A stretch of 64,000 nt of DNA from Bellilinea sp040754815 (GTDB taxonomy: Bacteria > Chloroflexota > Anaerolineae > Anaerolineales > Anaerolineaceae): contig JBFMBX010000003.1 in the NCBI GenBank assembly GCA_040754815.1, positions 310,001-374,000 on the forward strand, written 5' to 3'. The translations under genes and the position numbers were made by a program. Below, one piece after another: positions 34,448-43,234 of the stretch (the stretch's first letter is position 1; the number at the start of each line of letters is the position of its first letter). Below the pieces are notes generated by a model. That model worked only from the letters and a program-made list of their open reading frames with translations, had not been told where the DNA came from and did no database searches.

Positions 34448-35143
34448 TCAGTTTTCTTCTTCGGCAATTTTGACCAGACCATGGGGATAAAGAATGATGA
34501 TTTGCTCTCTGCCAGCGTGAATCAATCCCTGAGATTCCCATTGCGAAAGGGTTCGACTTACGGTGTAAAGTGTTGTGCCCACCATCTCGGCTAAATCCTG
34601 ACGGGAAAGCGGCAGGTTGACTTCTATCCCGCGGGAAGTTTTTACACCGGTCTGGTGAGCAAGGCGCAGAATCATGCGAGCCAACCGGCGTTCGACCCGC
34701 TGAGTGGCAATTTCTGTAAAACGTTGTTGAAATTCCTGCACGTGTTCCGCTAAAATCTTTAGGGCGTTGAGTGCCAGTTGGGGAAATCTGGTCAATAAAT
34801 TATCCAGCACCGATTTGGGCCAGAGCAGGGCAGTGCACGGTTCGATAGCCTGTGCCGAAACGGGGTAGTGCTCGTTTTCTGCGAGGGCGACAGCGCCGAA
34901 GGGAGTTACAGGCACAATGATGCGCAGCAGAAGCTGCTGCCCGTCGGCGGTATATTGGGTGAGACGCACTTTTCCGGAAGTTAAAATGTAAAAAGCCTCA
35001 GCGGGATCATCCTGCATGAAGAAGAATTCATCGGTATTAAGTCGTTTTTGACGGGCGGATTGAAGGATGATCTGAAGATCTCCGGGAGACAAATTCTGAA
35101 ACAAAGTGAGTTCTTCAACTCGAGCAACGGGTTGAAAGGGCAT
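34448..35143 (-). CDS. Crp/Fnr-family transcriptional regulator
   Basis: 231 residues. Residues about 10-120 form a cyclic-nucleotide-binding-like domain (EAFYILTSGKVRLTQYTADGQQLLLRIIVPVTPFG). Residues about 150-225 are a Crp winged helix with LPLSRQDLAEMVGTTLYTVSRTLSQWESQGLI. The N-terminal cysteines of FNR are absent, so no oxygen-labile cluster is expected. The cyclic AMP arginine in the GE...RS motif is also not seen, so the ligand is unknown. Heme/NO sensors of the DNR group share this plan. The start is preceded by AAAGG-like sequence only weakly. Confidence 0.88.
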   Translation of the reverse strand: MPFQPVARVEELTLFQNLSPGDLQIILQSARQKRLNTDEFFFMQDDPAEAFYILTSGKVRLTQYTADGQQLLLRIIVPVTPFGAVALAENEHYPVSAQAIEPCTALLWPKSVLDNLLTRFPQLALNALKILAEHVQEFQQRFTEIATQRVERRLARMILRLAHQTGVKTSRGIEVNLPLSRQDLAEMVGTTLYTVSRTLSQWESQGLIHAGREQIIILYPHGLVKIAEEEN

Positions 35144-35454
35144 GGCATGATTTTAACATAAACCCTTCGGTAAATATTCAAATTTTCCTTACGAAAAATA
35201 AATGTCATATCGAAGGGGTGACAATTTTCTTAATCGGTAAATTTAGGAGTTTTCCCGTATATTTCTGATTGACGGAGATTACTGATTTTGCTAAAATTTA
35301 TGTTGAATTTACGCAAAATTTACGGGGAATTTACCAAAATTTTACGCGTATTTTACGGAGGTGAACGAGGGGGAAAATAACATCTTTGTTTTTTCAAGTG
35401 ATCTGAAAATTTAACTGAATTATTTTCCAATTCGTAATATAAGGAGGCTTCAAG
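35144..35454. other. 311-base gene-free region between the Crp/Fnr gene and the beta-helix gene
   Basis: A divergent, AT-rich control region. Apart from the 11-bp periodic array described separately, I see a possible -10 (TAACAT near 35380) downstream of the array and the AAGGAGG ribosome binding site just before 35455. No short gene or RNA is evident. Confidence 0.6.
35294..35359 (+). repeat. Six-unit direct repeat with exact 11-bp period
   Basis: TTTAYS hexamers start at 35297 (TTTATG), 35308 (TTTACG), 35319 (TTTACG), 35330 (TTTACC), 35341 (TTTACG) and 35352 (TTTACG). Each is preceded by A/T-rich bases, and every step is 11 bases. An 11-bp period of short direct repeats is the layout of PhoB/OmpR-family binding sites, and the phased A/T tracts could also bend DNA. 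It sits about 95 bases before the ATG of the secreted beta-helix gene. Confidence 0.8.
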
Positions 35455-38400
35455 ATGAAAGCGTTTCGTTTTTTGATTCAACTATTCTTAATATTTGTGA
35501 TGTCCATTGGCCTTTGGGCAGTCGTGCCGGTCGGCAAGTCTGTATCTGCTGCAACGATCACCGTTTGTGCCAGTGGTTGTGATTACACTACCATTCAGTC
35601 GGCGGTGAATGCAGCCAGTGAGGGGGATGAGATTATTGTTTACAGCGGGGAGTACACTTTAAGTAATGTAACTGACAGAGTGGTGATAAATAAGCCAAAC
35701 ATTACGATTAGGGCATATTCTTTGACGGAAAAACCTCTACTGCTAGTAGAAGGGGCGGTTGGGAATGCAATTCAAGTTCTGGCAAACGGTGTTTCAATCG
35801 AAGGATTAAGGATTCAAAAAACCGATAACATAAATCAAAACCTAATTTATGTACAAGGCGATAATTTTACCTTTAAAGACGGTGAGGTGTTTGGAAAATA
35901 TGTACATGACACATCAGAAATAAGCCGGGGTTTTGAGGTAGCGTATGGATCTGAAAATTTAAATATTTCCAATAATATCTTTCATCATCTTCGACAGGTC
36001 GGCTACTTCAATGGAAGTCTTGCCTCTCCAACCACTGGGACTATAGAAGATAATTACACTTATTACACCAAGGGTTGGGTAATAGATGGAGCGAACTTCA
36101 GCTTTATTGGGAATACCTGGGGTGTGGGGGTTGATGCGAATGTATTTGATATTGCAATATTATCTGCCACACCCTCAAGTTATTATTCTGATTTGGTTGC
36201 TATTAGCAATGCGAATAATGAAGCGGTTATTGAAGATCAAAGATTATCACCGCCACTGCTTACAGTTGCCTTTGTTGATGTAAACAGCCCTTATGATTTG
36301 GAAGATGGAGGGAGATTACATCCGTATAAGTCACTACAAAATGCAGTTGATCGAGTGATGCCTGGTGGCAAGATTTATATATCGGATGGGGTTTATAGCA
36401 GCAGCACAATCAATATTTCTAAACCCCTTACCATCACAGGCGAGAGTCGAAGTGGAGTTGTAATTAAAGCCGGTGCTTCTGGCGGGTATGGATTGGATAT
36501 TCAAGCAAACCATTTTACGATTCAAAATGTCACCATTGAAAATAACAATAACGCACTTTATGGCTTGAAAATTTCAGGGTCATCCAATGTTGCGGTACAA
36601 AACATTGAAGTAAAGAATTTCATTCGATCCGGTGTTGATCTGATTGGTTGTAATGAAGCGACGGTCGAGGATGTCTATTCTCATGACAATGGCGGGGTGG
36701 GAGTTGCTGTTTCCAATTCAACCAACATTACTTTGCGTGATATTTCCACATCAAATAATGTTTGGGGTGGCGTAGGTTTATTTACAAATGCCGGTTATTA
36801 CACGGGCAATTTGAGCGACGGAAAGACTGGATCGGACGGGATTATTCTTGAGGGAACGAATTCATTTGGCGAAGTAAATCCATTGTATCTGGATTATGCT
36901 GATCCTTCTCATGTCATTCGAAATTTTGTTCAGAGTGATTTCGAATATGTGGTGAAAAGCACCCTCATTACTCAAAAAATTTACTATCAGAAAACAAAAG
37001 AAAGCGCGTTGGCTTTTATCAATGCTGCTGATTCTTTACCACCCGCTGGTACGTTTAAACCCACTGCCGGAATTCAAAGGTTATCGGATGGTTCATTCCA
37101 TGTACTGAATACCATGAAAATTCAGCCGGCAATTGATTTGGTGAGCACCAATGGTACGATTTATATTTACCCCGGAACCTATAACGAGATTGCTCAAAAC
37201 AGGTATGTATTGGGCACAAATGGCCCCCACCAGTTTGGGCTGTTCATTGCCGATGACAAAGATGGTATCAGCCTGATCGGTGTCGATTCAAATGGGAACC
37301 CAATTTCCAATTACACTCAAGTTGAAGCAACAATCAATACGAACGCTACCAATAATTTTGGACCTAGTGGTATTTTTATTGAGGCTGATAATGTCACTCT
37401 GCAGGGTCTTCGGATTGGTCCCAATCCACCAGGGGAAAACAAAACGATTGAGGTGATTGGCGATGGTTTTGTGTTGCGCAATTCACATATTGCGGTACCG
37501 GCTGGGGGTTCGGTATATATTAATGACTGGAGATTCGATGAGACAAACCAGGTCTCCCATGTGAAATCTTATTTCATCGAAAATAACTGGTTTGAATACG
37601 GTTCCAGTGTAGATATTGCCAGCGGAGCAGGATACTCCGGAGACATCCAAAATCGGAGGATAACCGGAAATAAATTCACCGGAAATGAGGATGTCTTTTG
37701 GGCACTGGTGTCCTTCAATGGCTATGGGGAAATTCCCTGGTTTGAATATCCAATTGGAGGAGCGATAGTTCAAAATAACGATTTCAGCGGTAGCCCACAA
37801 TACATCCGCGCCCGCTCCAATTACGATAATTCCCAATTCGATTGGGAAACATTTTGGGAAGAGAATGCCTTCGATAAGGCTGTGGTTACTCTCTCCGATG
37901 TGGATAATTTCGAAGTTCGTTCTTATGAGTACACGAGCGGTTCGTATAAATTTACCAATGTGAGAAGAATCGCCGGCGCGATTCAGGGTGAGATCAATAA
38001 TGCGGTCGCTGGTGACACAATTCTTGCAAAGGGGGGTGTTTTCACTGAGGATGTGGAGATCACCAAAGCCGTAACCATCACCGGTCAGAACCGGCCGGTG
38101 CTGGACGGGCGCTTCTGGGTCAATGCAGACAATGTGACCATCCAAAGCTTTGAAATCCGCAATGGGCTGGCTTCCCTCGGTGTTGACCAGGCTGCGATTT
38201 ACATCAGCGAAGCACAGAATGTCACCATCCGGGATAATCACCTGATTGGCGCATGGACGGGTGGTGAGAATAATTTTGTCGGCGGGCGGGGTATTTTGAC
38301 CTCGGGGAATGTCGGCAACCTGCAGGTGGATAGCAATCTCATTGAAAAATGGGTGAGCGGTCTTTACCTCAACCCGACCGGCGGAAAAATTACGGTGAGC

Positions 38401-39516
38401 AACAACGAAATCCGCGATAACTGGGCGGGTGCCGGTACAGACGGTCAGACGAATGTGACCTTCCGCAATAATTACTTCATCGGCAACATCGAAGGAATTG
38501 GCGCTTCCGCCGTCGGTGCTTCCTTTGTGGTGGAGGAAAACTCCTTTACAAACAACACCACAGCAATGAAGCACTACGGCGGTGGTAACCCAATCGGTGC
38601 CGAACGCAACTGGTGGGGTCATCAAAGCGGCCCGACCAATACCAGCAATCAGGGCGGTAATGGCCAACCGGTGGTGGGTGAGGTGGATTTTGCCCCCTGG
38701 CTGTGCGATGGTACGGACAGCCAGCCTGCCCTGATTGGCTTCCAGCCTGCTGAAGATGCAGCGGCCTGCACCACAATCTCCGAAGCCAAACTGGTGTTCA
38801 CCGCTTACCCGACCGGCGGTTTTGAAGGTGTGCCCTTCGCCGTGCAACCGGTGGTTCGCGCCGAGGATGATGAAGGCAATCTGGCCGTGAACTTCAATGG
38901 GGTTGTTATTCTTGTTCTGGCCAATAACCCCGCCGGCGGAGCCTTGCAGGGCAGCCTGCTGGTCAACGCCGTCAACGGCGTGGCAACCTTCAGCGGTGTG
39001 AGCATCAACAAGGCTGGTGAGGATTATCAACTGGCGGCGATTGCCACCTCCCTCGATCCTGCTGTGGGCGGTTACTTTGATATTCTGCCGCAAAATGCCG
39101 ATCTGGCTGTTTCAATCACCGCCACACCTAACCCGGTTGAAACCGGAGCTGCCTTGGCCTACACCGTGGGAGTTCAGAATCTGGGTCCGCTGGATGCCAG
39201 CAACCTGACGCTGACGGTCACCCTGCCCTCGGGGGTTTCATTCCTCAATGCAGGGGGCACTGGCTGGACTTGCTCACAAAGCGGTGGTGTGGTTACCTGC
39301 ACCCGCTTCTCACTCGCTGCGGCCAGCACTGCGCCGAACGTGACTATAGCCGTCAATGCACCGGATGAGGCGGGTAATGTCACGGCAACGGCTTCCGTGG
39401 AGGCGGCGTCTCTCGATCTGGTACCGACCAACAATTCTGCCAGCACCACTACGCTGGTGGTGACAATTCCTGAAACCGGTGGAGTAACCATATACCTGCC
39501 GCTGGTGAAAAAATAA
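35455..39516 (+). CDS. Secreted multi-module right-handed beta-helix protein with DUF11 domain
   Basis: 1353 residues. A signal peptide covers about 1-32. Four beta-helix modules follow, each opening with a DUF1565-like phrase of the type TIQSAVNAASEGDEIIVYSGEY: near 48, 292, 560 and 842. Then come an Ig-like module (KLVFTAYPTGGFEGVPFAVQPVV, about 1105-1200), a DUF11 module (ADLAVSITATPNPVETGAALAY, about 1215-1335) and the C-terminal VTIYLPLVKK. Such folds occur in pectate lyases and adhesins; I see no catalytic set. The 3' third is GC-richer than the 5' part from about 38030. AAGGAGG precedes the ATG. A surface or secreted glycan-interaction role is inferred. Confidence 0.85.
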   Translation: MKAFRFLIQLFLIFVMSIGLWAVVPVGKSVSAATITVCASGCDYTTIQSAVNAASEGDEIIVYSGEYTLSNVTDRVVINKPNITIRAYSLTEKPLLLVEGAVGNAIQVLANGVSIEGLRIQKTDNINQNLIYVQGDNFTFKDGEVFGKYVHDTSEISRGFEVAYGSENLNISNNIFHHLRQVGYFNGSLASPTTGTIEDNYTYYTKGWVIDGANFSFIGNTWGVGVDANVFDIAILSATPSSYYSDLVAISNANNEAVIEDQRLSPPLLTVAFVDVNSPYDLEDGGRLHPYKSLQNAVDRVMPGGKIYISDGVYSSSTINISKPLTITGESRSGVVIKAGASGGYGLDIQANHFTIQNVTIENNNNALYGLKISGSSNVAVQNIEVKNFIRSGVDLIGCNEATVEDVYSHDNGGVGVAVSNSTNITLRDISTSNNVWGGVGLFTNAGYYTGNLSDGKTGSDGIILEGTNSFGEVNPLYLDYADPSHVIRNFVQSDFEYVVKSTLITQKIYYQKTKESALAFINAADSLPPAGTFKPTAGIQRLSDGSFHVLNTMKIQPAIDLVSTNGTIYIYPGTYNEIAQNRYVLGTNGPHQFGLFIADDKDGISLIGVDSNGNPISNYTQVEATINTNATNNFGPSGIFIEADNVTLQGLRIGPNPPGENKTIEVIGDGFVLRNSHIAVPAGGSVYINDWRFDETNQVSHVKSYFIENNWFEYGSSVDIASGAGYSGDIQNRRITGNKFTGNEDVFWALVSFNGYGEIPWFEYPIGGAIVQNNDFSGSPQYIRARSNYDNSQFDWETFWEENAFDKAVVTLSDVDNFEVRSYEYTSGSYKFTNVRRIAGAIQGEINNAVAGDTILAKGGVFTEDVEITKAVTITGQNRPVLDGRFWVNADNVTIQSFEIRNGLASLGVDQAAIYISEAQNVTIRDNHLIGAWTGGENNFVGGRGILTSGNVGNLQVDSNLIEKWVSGLYLNPTGGKITVSNNEIRDNWAGAGTDGQTNVTFRNNYFIGNIEGIGASAVGASFVVEENSFTNNTTAMKHYGGGNPIGAERNWWGHQSGPTNTSNQGGNGQPVVGEVDFAPWLCDGTDSQPALIGFQPAEDAAACTTISEAKLVFTAYPTGGFEGVPFAVQPVVRAEDDEGNLAVNFNGVVILVLANNPAGGALQGSLLVNAVNGVATFSGVSINKAGEDYQLAAIATSLDPAVGGYFDILPQNADLAVSITATPNPVETGAALAYTVGVQNLGPLDASNLTLTVTLPSGVSFLNAGGTGWTCSQSGGVVTCTRFSLAAASTAPNVTIAVNAPDEAGNVTATASVEAASLDLVPTNNSASTTTLVVTIPETGGVTIYLPLVKK

Positions 39517-39535
39517 ATCCTGAATAAAACAAAAT

Positions 39536-39573
39536 CCCCCTCCGCCATTTTCCACGGCGGAGGGGGTCTTTTT
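39536..39573 (+). terminator. Rho-independent terminator after the beta-helix gene
   Basis: CCCCCTCCGCC (39536-39546) pairs perfectly with GGCGGAGGGGG (39556-39566) around a 9-base loop, then TCTTTTTT. Confidence 0.93.
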
Positions 39574-39593
39574 TATTGTAGAACAGAATCGGT

Positions 39594-40685
39594 TTATGGT
39601 TCGGGCTGCTGCTGAGTGATGCAGTGGATATTGCCACCTCCCAGCAATATTTCGCGTGCAGGGACGGGGACAATTTGCCGTTCCGGCATCAGTTCGGCCA
39701 GTTTTTGCAGAGCCGGCTGATCATGGGGGTCGTCAAAAACCGGCACAATCGCCGCACCGTTGGCCATGTAAAAGTTGATGTAAGAGCCGGCTAAACGGTC
39801 GCCTTCCTCTCGAGGGAGTGTGCCCTCGACGGCATCCACCCCTTCGCTTTCCTCACGGGTGATGTAAATTGGCCCGGGCTGATGGATTTTGTGCACTTCC
39901 AGTCGGCGTCCGCGCGCGTCGGTCATGTGCATCAGCCGTTCGTAAGCATCGGCGGAGATTTCATATTGTGGATCACTCTTGTCGTCGGTCCATGTGAGAG
40001 CAATCACACCGGGGCGGATGAAACAAGCCAGATTGTCCACATGACCGCTGGTTTCATCGTTGTACACACCTTTGCCCAGCCAGAGGATTTTCTCGACATT
40101 CAGGTATTCCATTAAGAAATTTTCAATCTCCGATTTGGAAAGTTGCGGGTTGCGGTTGGGGTTGAGCAGGCACTCTTCGGTAGTGAGCAGCGTACCCTGA
40201 CCATCCACATGGATGGAGCCGCCTTCCAGTACCAGTGGGGCTTTATAACGGTCAACCCATTCAATTTCGGCCACCTTGCGGGCGACTAAATCATCCAGAT
40301 CCCATGGGAAGTACAGGCCACCATCCAGACCTCCCCAGGCGTTAAAATCCCAGTCCACAGCGCGGACAACCTCACCATTGGTGACAAAGGTCGGTCCGCA
40401 GTCGCGCATCCACGAATCGTTATATGAAAGTTCGACCACGCGGATGTGAGCAGGCAGCATGTTGCGGGCATTCTGAAATTGACCGGCAGAGACGCCCATG
40501 GTTACTCTTTCAAAACGGGCTATGACTGTTGCAACGGCGGCAAAGGCTTTTTGAGCCGGTTTTGCGCCTAATCGCCAGTTGTCCGGTCTTTCCGGCCAAA
40601 GCATCCAGCAACCGGTGTGAGGTTCAAATTCGGCCGGCATGTGAAAGCCGTCTTTTCGGGGAGTACTATTAATTAGCGATGACAT
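39594..40685 (-). CDS. aguA: Agmatine deiminase
   Basis: 363 residues, the usual length. Family segments are PAEFEPHTGCWMLWPERPDNWR at the start, NDSWMRDCGPTF, LEGGSIHVDGQGTLLTTEECLL, TSGHVDN and GGGNIHCITQQQP with catalytic Cys355. The cytosolic enzyme hydrolyses agmatine to N-carbamoylputrescine and ammonia. It is the last of three cotranscribed agmatine genes after ptcA and the antiporter. GAGG lies nine bases before the ATG. The terminator at 39536-39573 lies just downstream and can act on both strands. Confidence 0.96.
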   Translation of the reverse strand: MSSLINSTPRKDGFHMPAEFEPHTGCWMLWPERPDNWRLGAKPAQKAFAAVATVIARFERVTMGVSAGQFQNARNMLPAHIRVVELSYNDSWMRDCGPTFVTNGEVVRAVDWDFNAWGGLDGGLYFPWDLDDLVARKVAEIEWVDRYKAPLVLEGGSIHVDGQGTLLTTEECLLNPNRNPQLSKSEIENFLMEYLNVEKILWLGKGVYNDETSGHVDNLACFIRPGVIALTWTDDKSDPQYEISADAYERLMHMTDARGRRLEVHKIHQPGPIYITREESEGVDAVEGTLPREEGDRLAGSYINFYMANGAAIVPVFDDPHDQPALQKLAELMPERQIVPVPAREILLGGGNIHCITQQQPEP

Positions 40686-40709
40686 AGAAAATCCCTCACA
40701 AGGAATAGA

Positions 40710-42092
40710 TTACCGTTTGATCAGGAATTCACCAATGATCAGGGTTACAGCAACACCGACAAGCACCGGAATTGCATAACCCCAATCTACCGGCTCACCC
40801 GGTACCCAAATAAAGAAAACGATAGCCTGCAGGATAAACATAACACAGACGATGGTCATCAATACAGCGGTAAGGTGATTGCCCGGTACGCGGTAGGGGC
40901 GGGGGCGGTCGGCATCGGTACGGCGCAATTTCAGGAAAGCCGGGAAGAGAGCCAGGTATGGCATAAGAAATACAATAGAAGAGAAGGCAAATAACGACCA
41001 GAACAAATCTTCTGCCGTGGTGGCCATGAGGCCGTAAATGATTAAAACCGCACTGGAAACGATACCCGTGAGGATATATGCGCCGACCGGCGTTTTATTT
41101 ACGGGATGGAGTTGACCAAAGAAAGCCGGTAGTTCGCCTTCGTTGGCGGCTTCGGCAGCAGTTCGATTGGCGCCCATTGTCCAGGTGACCATGTTGGTCA
41201 GGAAGGTGTAGAGACCACCAATGCCGAGGATAGTCACAATGGCGCCGCCAATTCCGCTTTCTCCAAACAGAATGCGCAGCGTGTCAATGACCCCAGAAAC
41301 CAGACCCAGTTCCTCAGCGGGTAAAGCCATCAACATGCCGATGGTGCCCATCAGATAGAAGAACGCAATCAATATGCCAGCAGTAATAATTGCCCGGGGA
41401 ATATCGCGTTGCGGGTTTTGCATTTCCTCCCCAGCACCAGACATTAACTCAAAGCCCATGAAGTTATAAACAATCACCGGCAAGAAGTACAAACCGGCGT
41501 CCCAGCGGGGCAAGATGTTACGGAAGGAAAGGTCATTGGCAACCCCATGTTGAGACGCATAAATGAAAGCGCCAACACCGATGACCAGCATGATGAAAAC
41601 TTTGATCAATGCGCCGATATTAGGTACCCATTTACCAATATCAAGGGCAACAATTCCGATGATCACCGTCACCCACGTCATCAAGACACCGATTGCAATT
41701 TGACCCCAAAGGCTGAGGTCTGGAATGAACAACTGGGCGAACATACCGGCAAAGAGAACATAAACGGATGGCATCCACAAAGCAACATTAATCCAGTAAA
41801 GCCAGGTAGTGCGGGCTGCCCAACGTTCACCGAATGCGTTGCGTACCCAAATGTATAATCCACCCTGTTCGGGGTAGGTTGTGCCCAACTCGGCGGTGAT
41901 CAGACCGTAAGGAATGAAAAACAGGACCAGAGTGATGATCCACCATGAAATTGAAGATGGACCAATTGCCGCCGAAGGTGCCAAGGTATCTATCACAAGA
42001 ATGGCGGCTACAGTGAAAAGGGTCATATCAACGGCACGAAAGGCTTTTTTGAAACCATTACTTTTTTTTGTAGGGGCAATAGCGGTATCCAT
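40710..42092 (-). CDS. APC-superfamily amino acid/polyamine antiporter, likely agmatine-putrescine
   Basis: 460 residues with twelve membrane segments. APC signatures include the early glycine-broken helix (FTVAAILVIDTLAPSAAIGPSSISWW) and AELGTTYPEQGGLYIWVRNAFGERWA in TM2-TM3, as in GadC- and AguD-like carriers. Its position between putrescine carbamoyltransferase and agmatine deiminase genes points to agmatine/putrescine exchange, the job of AguD in enterococci. The substrate is inferred from context, not from residues. AAGGAG lies before the ATG. A 13-bp hairpin with a T-run separates it from ptcA. Confidence 0.85.
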   Translation of the reverse strand: MDTAIAPTKKSNGFKKAFRAVDMTLFTVAAILVIDTLAPSAAIGPSSISWWIITLVLFFIPYGLITAELGTTYPEQGGLYIWVRNAFGERWAARTTWLYWINVALWMPSVYVLFAGMFAQLFIPDLSLWGQIAIGVLMTWVTVIIGIVALDIGKWVPNIGALIKVFIMLVIGVGAFIYASQHGVANDLSFRNILPRWDAGLYFLPVIVYNFMGFELMSGAGEEMQNPQRDIPRAIITAGILIAFFYLMGTIGMLMALPAEELGLVSGVIDTLRILFGESGIGGAIVTILGIGGLYTFLTNMVTWTMGANRTAAEAANEGELPAFFGQLHPVNKTPVGAYILTGIVSSAVLIIYGLMATTAEDLFWSLFAFSSIVFLMPYLALFPAFLKLRRTDADRPRPYRVPGNHLTAVLMTIVCVMFILQAIVFFIWVPGEPVDWGYAIPVLVGVAVTLIIGEFLIKR

Positions 42093-42124
42093 GAGGAAAT
42101 CTCCTTGAGTATGAAAGAAAGAAA

Positions 42125-42164
42125 AAATTGGGCTCGGCAGGGATTAAGAATAATCCCTGCCGAG
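42125..42164 (-). terminator. Hairpin and T-run between ptcA and the antiporter gene
   Basis: A perfect 13-bp stem, CTCGGCAGGGATT (42133-42145) with AATCCCTGCCGAG (42152-42164), loop of six. On the minus strand it is followed three bases later by AATTTTTTC. It could terminate part of the transcription after ptcA or tune ptcA against the two downstream genes. Confidence 0.75.
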
Positions 42165-42176
42165 AAAAGGACGGTA

Positions 42177-43184
42177 TTAGCGGTTGAGGAAGTTTTCAAT
42201 TTTACCGCGATGAAAGGCGGCCAGTTCGGCTGAAGGGCGTTTCAGGCGCGGGTAAATCAACCAGACCAGAATACCTTTTTCGGTGTGCAGGCGGTTTTCA
42301 GCCTGGTCGAAGATAATGGATTGAGCAGAGTCCATCACTTCGTCGGTGACCTCTACACCGCGTGAAGCGGGCAGGCAATGCATGAATTTACAATGGGCGG
42401 GTGCTTTTGCCATCAGTTCTTTATTGACCTGATATTTCGGCATGAAAGCAGCCCGTCGTTCGGGAATCTGATCTTCTTGACCGACCCACCACCATAAATC
42501 GGTGTAGATAAAATCGGCATTTCGCACTGCTTCGATTGGATCTTCGGTAATGTTCAACGTTCCACCGGAAATTTTATTATTTTCCTCAGCCCATTTAATC
42601 CATTCGGTCGGTGCTTGATATTTCTTAGGGGCAGCATGAGTAAAATTCATCCCGAGTCGGGTGCAAATTAACATCAGGGATGAAAGAACATTGGTGGCAT
42701 CGCCGATGAAGGTCACGTTGAAATCCTCCAATTTCTTACCGGCGGGGGCGTGTTCGATCATGGTCAGCACATCACATACCACCTGAGTGGGATGATTGTA
42801 GTCGGTCAGGCCGTTGATGACCGGTACGGTGGCATGTTTTGCCAGACCGGTGATGGTTTCATGCTTTAGGGTTCGAGCCATGATTGCATCACACATGCGA
42901 GAGAGCACCTGGGCGGTATCGCCGAGTGACTCACGCACGCCGAGGTGAATTTCTCCCGGTTTGAGGTAGAGGGCATGTCCCCCCAGTTCGGTCATGGCGA
43001 CTTCGAAAGAGACACGGGTGCGAGTGGAGGGTTCTTCGAAGATCATTGCCAGGGTGGCATCCTGTAACAATTTGGGTGTGCATCCCTGTTTATCGGCGGC
43101 TTTGATTAAACGGGTAAGTTCGATAAGTTCCAGGAGTTCCTCTTTGGTGAAATCCTGCGTATCAATAAAGTGTTTTAGGGTCAT
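42177..43184 (-). CDS. ptcA: Putrescine carbamoyltransferase
   Basis: 335 residues. The carbamoylphosphate motif STRTR, HPTQ and HCLP place it among the ornithine/putrescine carbamoyltransferases. Several stretches recall the Enterococcus putrescine enzyme rather than ornithine enzymes: YLKPGEIHLGVRESLGDT, ATVPVINGLTDYNHPTQ, NADFIYTDLWW and PKYQVNKELMAKAPAHCKFMHCLPASRGVEVTDEV. It phosphorolyses N-carbamoylputrescine to putrescine and carbamoyl phosphate. The linked agmatine deiminase supports this over an arginine-biosynthesis role. AAGGAG precedes the ATG. The Lrp-type gene is 50 bases upstream on the same strand. Confidence 0.9.
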   Translation of the reverse strand: MTLKHFIDTQDFTKEELLELIELTRLIKAADKQGCTPKLLQDATLAMIFEEPSTRTRVSFEVAMTELGGHALYLKPGEIHLGVRESLGDTAQVLSRMCDAIMARTLKHETITGLAKHATVPVINGLTDYNHPTQVVCDVLTMIEHAPAGKKLEDFNVTFIGDATNVLSSLMLICTRLGMNFTHAAPKKYQAPTEWIKWAEENNKISGGTLNITEDPIEAVRNADFIYTDLWWWVGQEDQIPERRAAFMPKYQVNKELMAKAPAHCKFMHCLPASRGVEVTDEVMDSAQSIIFDQAENRLHTEKGILVWLIYPRLKRPSAELAAFHRGKIENFLNR

Positions 43185-43234
43185 AAAGTTGCTCCTTGAT
43201 ATAAAAAATTCGTATAGCCATTTAATTGTCTGGT

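Noticed and set aside
35294..35359. The periodic array as a CRISPR or origin iteron set
   Set aside because: Units are 11 bases with no unique spacers, no cas or dnaA gene is nearby, and the position fits a promoter array better.
37483..39093. A 536-codon open frame on the minus strand inside the beta-helix gene
   Set aside because: It is antisense to a protein with a signal peptide, clear repeats and DUF11 homology, shows no recognisable motif, and arises from the GC-richer 3' part of that gene.
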